Source: CAKSHP01 sp045590935 | GTDB taxonomy: Bacteria > Bacillota > Clostridia > UBA1381 > UMGS1253 | Direction: 5' to 3' | DNA length: 9,392 nt | Assembly (NCBI GenBank): GCA_045590935.1 | Contig: JAZNSA010000103.1 | Coordinates: forward strand, 1 to 9,392 | Shown: piece by piece, positions 7,122 to 9,392 of the stretch | Numbering within the stretch: position 1 is the stretch's first letter | Layout of the letters: each line of letters begins with the position of its first letter | Notes under the pieces: model-generated | Told to the model about the DNA's origin: nothing | Seen by the model: the letters and a program-made list of their open reading frames with translations, nothing else | Databases searched by the model: none | Translations under genes and position numbers: made by a program

Positions 7122-7140
7122 TAAGCCAAACGTTGGCTTA
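7122..7140 (+). promoter_or_regulatory. 19-bp palindrome at the predicted transcription start (operator or 5' stem-loop)
   Basis: TAAGCCAAACGTTGGCTTA is a perfect inverted repeat with 8-bp arms (7122-7129 and 7133-7140) and a 3-nt centre. It lies eight bases after the P1 -10 element, at about +1 to +19. That placement suits a repressor operator; alternatively it forms a stem-loop at the extreme 5' end of the mRNA. There is no U-tract, so it is not a terminator. No regulator gene is visible in the window. Confidence 0.55.
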
Positions 7141-7151
7141 GTGGCAGGTTG

Positions 7152-7194
7152 ATGCAATAGTCTTCTTTTTGTAGGGGAAAGGATGATTTTGCAT
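7152..7194 (+). promoter_or_regulatory. Bulged hairpin in the symporter mRNA leader
   Basis: The arms 7152-7168 and 7178-7194 can form about 16 base pairs: ATGCAA with TTGCAT, AGTC with GATT, and TTCTTT with AAAGGA. Two single-base bulges (T7158 on the left arm, T7184 on the right) sit on opposite sides, and the loop is the 9-nt TTGTAGGGG. A few pairs are G-U. The right arm and loop contain a purine-rich, Shine-Dalgarno-like GGGGAAAGG just before an ATG at 7183-7185. The hairpin is seen by pairing only and has not been folded computationally. Confidence 0.4.
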
Positions 7195-7205
7195 ACTGTG
7201 TAGCA

Positions 7206-7214
7206 TGGTATAAT
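7206..7214 (+). promoter_or_regulatory. Candidate second promoter P2 (extended -10)
   Basis: TGGTATAAT (7206-7214) is a perfect extended -10 element (TGnTATAAT). A good -35 is lacking: ATTTTG lies at 17-nt spacing and TTGCAT at only 14 nt. Extended -10 promoters can work without a strong -35. A start near 7221 would give a leader of only about 32 nt, without the palindrome and hairpin. Confidence 0.4.
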
Positions 7215-7252
7215 TACAAAAAAATATGTAGTATGGAAGGTAGGTAGAAAAA

Positions 7253-8782
7253 ATGACACAATGTGTAGCAGTTGTGGCACTTGTCTTATTCTCTGTATTG
7301 ATGCTGAGTGTAGGACTTTTTAGTATGCGCAAATCAGGTAACATGGAAAATTTTCTTCTTGGTGGAAGAAAAATGGGGGCATGGGTTAGTGCCTTTGCTT
7401 ATGGAACTTCATATTTTTCAGCGGTGGTGTTTATAGGTTACGCCGGTATGCATGGTTGGAAAATAGGTATTGGAAGTTTATGGATTGGAATTGGAAATGC
7501 AGTTGTTGGATGCTATTTGGCGTGGAAACTTTTGGCAAAACGTACAAGAAATATGACGAAAACTCTAAATTCGTCAACTATGCCTGAATTTTTGTCAACA
7601 AGATTCGATAGTAGTGCTATGAGGGTTTACTCAGGCATAATTATTTTTATATTCCTTGTTCCGTATGCGGCAAGCGTTTATAAAGGTCTTGGCTCGTTGT
7701 TTTCATCGATTTTTGTTGGAACTGACGAGGTTGTTTGTATGGCGTTAGTTGCTGTTTTAACGGCGGTATATCTGACACTTGGCGGGTATGTTGCAACGGC
7801 TATAACAGACTTTATTCAGGGAATTATTATGATTGTTGGCGTCATTCTTCTTATCTTTGCCGTAATTTCTCGTCCCGAGGTTGGCGGAGTTGCAGGAATG
7901 ATTGATAAGCTTTCGCAGGTTCCTGCGAGTGAAGTTTTGCCGCAGGGCGGAAAACAACTTACGGATATATTGGGTGGAACATCGTTTAAGTTTTTGCTTG
8001 TTAATATTTTACTAACAAGTATTGGCGTTTGGGGACTTCCTCAAATGGTGCATAAGTACTATGCAATAAAAAATGAAGACGAAATAAAAAAAGCAACAGT
8101 TATTTCAACGCTTTTCTCAGTTTTGATTGGTATTGGTGCATACCTGGTAGGATGTACGGGACATCTGTTTATTGAGTCAACTGCAAGCGGAACTCCTGTT
8201 TGTGGATACGACAATGTTGTGCCAACAATTCTTATGAAAGCACTAACGGGAAATGTTTTTTTAAATATTTTGTTAAGCGTAATTATGCTTTTACTTCTCT
8301 CGGCTTCAATGTCAACTCTTGCGGCAATAGTTTTAACATCAAGCTCTTCAATTGCTGTTGATATGTTTAAGTCTATCAAACCTGATATGAAAGAGAAAAA
8401 CAGAGTTTTGATTATGAGGATTCTCTGCGTTTTATTTGTTGTTTTGTCGTTTGTTTTTGCAACGCTTAAAATTTCGTTTATAGTAAACTTGATGTCGTTC
8501 TCGTGGGGTGTTGTTGCAGGTTCGTTTATAGGACCATACATTTGGGGATTATACTCAAAGAAAATTACAAAAGCAGGAGCTTGGTGCGGAACACTATCCG
8601 GTCTTGTAGTTGTTTTAGCGCTTGTTATTTTCTTTACTGTAACTCAAGGCTTTGATGTTGCAAAATCTCTTGCTCCTGAATTTGGCGTAACAGCTATGGC
8701 TGTTTCGTTTGTTATTGTTCCGATTGTCAGCTTGTGTACTAAGAAATTAGATAAAGAAGTTGTAGATAAATGCTTTAAATAA
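7253..8782 (+). CDS. Sodium:solute symporter (SSS family)
   Basis: This is a Na+-coupled uptake transporter of the PutP/SGLT family, in the cytoplasmic membrane; the substrate is not determined. At 509 residues it is the usual length, with about 13 hydrophobic helices. Family marks include LLGGRKMGAWVSAFAYGTS at about 35-53, the signature LTLGGYVATAITDFIQG at 174-190, WGLPQMVHKYYAIKNEDEIKK at 260-280, and SASMSTLAAIVLTSSSS at 350-366. In the last, the Ser-Thr pair at 354-355 aligns with the Na+-ligand residues of PutP. The ATG at 7253-7255 follows AAGGTAGG and a short A-rich spacer. The gene sits 42 bp before iorA on the same strand, which suggests a substrate such as an aryl or branched carboxylic acid or an amino acid; that is inference. 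A proline-type PutP substrate cannot be excluded. Confidence 0.93.
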   Translation: MTQCVAVVALVLFSVLMLSVGLFSMRKSGNMENFLLGGRKMGAWVSAFAYGTSYFSAVVFIGYAGMHGWKIGIGSLWIGIGNAVVGCYLAWKLLAKRTRNMTKTLNSSTMPEFLSTRFDSSAMRVYSGIIIFIFLVPYAASVYKGLGSLFSSIFVGTDEVVCMALVAVLTAVYLTLGGYVATAITDFIQGIIMIVGVILLIFAVISRPEVGGVAGMIDKLSQVPASEVLPQGGKQLTDILGGTSFKFLLVNILLTSIGVWGLPQMVHKYYAIKNEDEIKKATVISTLFSVLIGIGAYLVGCTGHLFIESTASGTPVCGYDNVVPTILMKALTGNVFLNILLSVIMLLLLSASMSTLAAIVLTSSSSIAVDMFKSIKPDMKEKNRVLIMRILCVLFVVLSFVFATLKISFIVNLMSFSWGVVAGSFIGPYIWGLYSKKITKAGAWCGTLSGLVVVLALVIFFTVTQGFDVAKSLAPEFGVTAMAVSFVIVPIVSLCTKKLDKEVVDKCFK

Positions 8783-8824
8783 TGTGTTTGTAATTATATT
8801 TTATTTTGGAATTGGATGTGTATA

Positions 8825-9392
8825 ATGATGAAAAAGATTATGCTTGGTAACGAAGCAGTTGCCAGAGGCGCTTATGAGGCAGGGGTTAGATTTGTTTCTT
8901 CATACCCTGGTACTCCGAGCACAGAAATAACTGAGTGCATTGCAAAATACGATGATGTTTATTCTGAATGGGCACCTAATGAGAAGGTTGCAACTGAGGC
9001 TGCAATCGGCGCAAGCGTTGGTGGTGCAAGAGCAATGACGTGTATGAAGCACGTTGGTGTAAATGTTGCGGCAGACCCGCTTTTTACTGTTTCTTATACA
9101 GGTGTCAACGGTGGCCTAGTAATATGTGCTGCAGATGACCAGGGAATGCATTCATCTCAAAATGAGCAAGATTCAAGAAATTATGCTAAGGCGGCTAAAA
9201 TCCCTATGCTTGAGCCATCTGACAGTAGTGAGTGTAAGAATTTTACAATGCAGGCTTTTGAAATTAGTGAAAAATATGACACGCCTGTGTTTATAAGACT
9301 TTCAACAAGGGTTTCTCACTCGCAGAGCATTGTTGATGTATACGACAGAAAAGAAGTTGAGCTAAAACCGTATGAAAAAAATATACCTAAAT
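8825..9392 (+). CDS. iorA: Indolepyruvate:ferredoxin oxidoreductase alpha subunit, N-terminal part (cut by window end)
   Basis: IorA with IorB oxidatively decarboxylates aryl-2-oxoacids (from tryptophan, phenylalanine, tyrosine) to aryl-acyl-CoA, reducing ferredoxin; it is oxygen-sensitive and uses thiamine diphosphate. I translated 189 codons, open to the window edge. They cover the N-terminal pyrimidine-binding domain: MLGNEAVARGAYEAGV at 6-21, SYPGTPSTEI at 26-35, EKVATEAAIGASVGGARAM at 53-71 (E58 in the position of the thiamine-activating glutamate), and ADDQGMHSSQNEQDSR. The full protein is about 580-600 residues and ends in a ferredoxin-like Fe-S domain, which is not visible here. Two adjacent ATGs (8825 and 8828) could start it; the upstream GGATGTG is a weak ribosome binding site. 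The 42-bp gap to the symporter has no terminator, so the two genes are probably co-transcribed. Confidence 0.93.
   Translation, partial: MMKKIMLGNEAVARGAYEAGVRFVSSYPGTPSTEITECIAKYDDVYSEWAPNEKVATEAAIGASVGGARAMTCMKHVGVNVAADPLFTVSYTGVNGGLVICAADDQGMHSSQNEQDSRNYAKAAKIPMLEPSDSSECKNFTMQAFEISEKYDTPVFIRLSTRVSHSQSIVDVYDRKEVELKPYEKNIPK

Larger units (their letters stand above)
6926..7252. other. Divergent regulatory region between rmuC and the symporter operon
   Basis: This 327-bp stretch has no credible protein gene. It carries the rmuC promoter (6963-6991), a possible second rmuC promoter further up (TTGACG 7022-7027, 17-nt spacer, TATTAA 6999-7004; weak -10), and A-tracts at about 7058-7080 that could act as an UP element for the plus-strand promoter (7086-7114). 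The symporter leader follows, with a palindrome, a bulged hairpin and a second candidate promoter. The leader matches no riboswitch class I can recognise: it lacks a T-box-like TGGNACC segment. Confidence 0.7.

Noticed and set aside
7138..7344. 68-codon minus-strand frame across the divergent region
   Set aside because: It overlaps the symporter start and leader in antisense, has no family signal, and has no promoter or ribosome binding site pointing into it.
8059..8541. 160-codon open frame on the minus strand
   Set aside because: It lies wholly antisense to the well-supported symporter gene, its translation resembles no family I recognise, and it has no ribosome binding site. It is a shadow frame.
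8821..8826. TATAAT just before iorA as a separate promoter
   Set aside because: It overlaps the iorA start codon, so transcription would begin inside the gene, and no -35 element is present at the right distance.
1..9392. Mobile elements, CRISPR arrays, tRNA or rRNA genes, defence or biosynthetic clusters
   Set aside because: No transposase or integrase frames, no regularly spaced repeats and no RNA-gene signatures were seen. All sizeable genes belong to well-known families.

Overview
The window reads as an ordinary stretch of chromosome from a low-GC, spore-forming Firmicute, most likely a gut-type member of the Clostridia. This rests on the strong A+T bias, the AGGAGG-type ribosome binding sites, the TTGACA/TATAAT-like promoters, an alpha/beta-type small acid-soluble spore protein, the yloU-fakA-recG gene order known from Firmicutes, and a ferredoxin-linked 2-oxoacid oxidoreductase typical of anaerobes. 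The species cannot be named from the sequence alone. I see no mobile element, CRISPR array, rRNA or tRNA.

Layout. Positions 1-93 hold the 3' end of an unidentified plus-strand gene, separated by a bidirectional terminator (97-136) from convergent minus-strand genes. Reading these from right to left in their direction of transcription: rmuC (6925-5693) with its own promoter; then an apparent operon yloU (Asp23 family, 5584-5237), fakA (fatty acid kinase, 5217-3574) and recG (3568-1535) behind an extended -10 promoter; then a small spore protein gene (1414-1220) closed by a perfect 16-bp hairpin terminator; then a DMT/EamA transporter (1061-138) with its own promoter. From 6926 to 7252 lies a divergent regulatory region. 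To its right, on the plus strand, come a sodium:solute symporter (7253-8782) and the start of iorA, the alpha subunit of indolepyruvate:ferredoxin oxidoreductase (8825 onward, cut by the window end).

How the genes fit together. yloU, fakA and recG are housekeeping genes for envelope physiology, phospholipid precursor supply and replication-fork rescue. In Bacillus subtilis the same order occurs with sdaAB-sdaAA inserted between yloV/fakA and recG. rmuC adds a second DNA-maintenance protein. The symporter-iorA pair looks like a separate catabolic unit in which a Na+-coupled uptake system feeds, or is fed by, aryl-2-oxoacid oxidation, giving acyl-CoA and reduced ferredoxin.

Points of interest. 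(1) fakA has a strong Shine-Dalgarno and the full family N-terminus, but no ATG, GTG or TTG at the expected start: ATA sits exactly where ATG should be. (2) The roughly 130-nt leader of the symporter operon holds a 19-bp palindrome at the predicted transcription start, a 16-bp bulged hairpin, a possible six-codon leader ORF and a second extended -10 promoter. (3) Several starts are best moved downstream because an upstream GTG is really part of the Shine-Dalgarno. I found no convincing new multi-gene system here.
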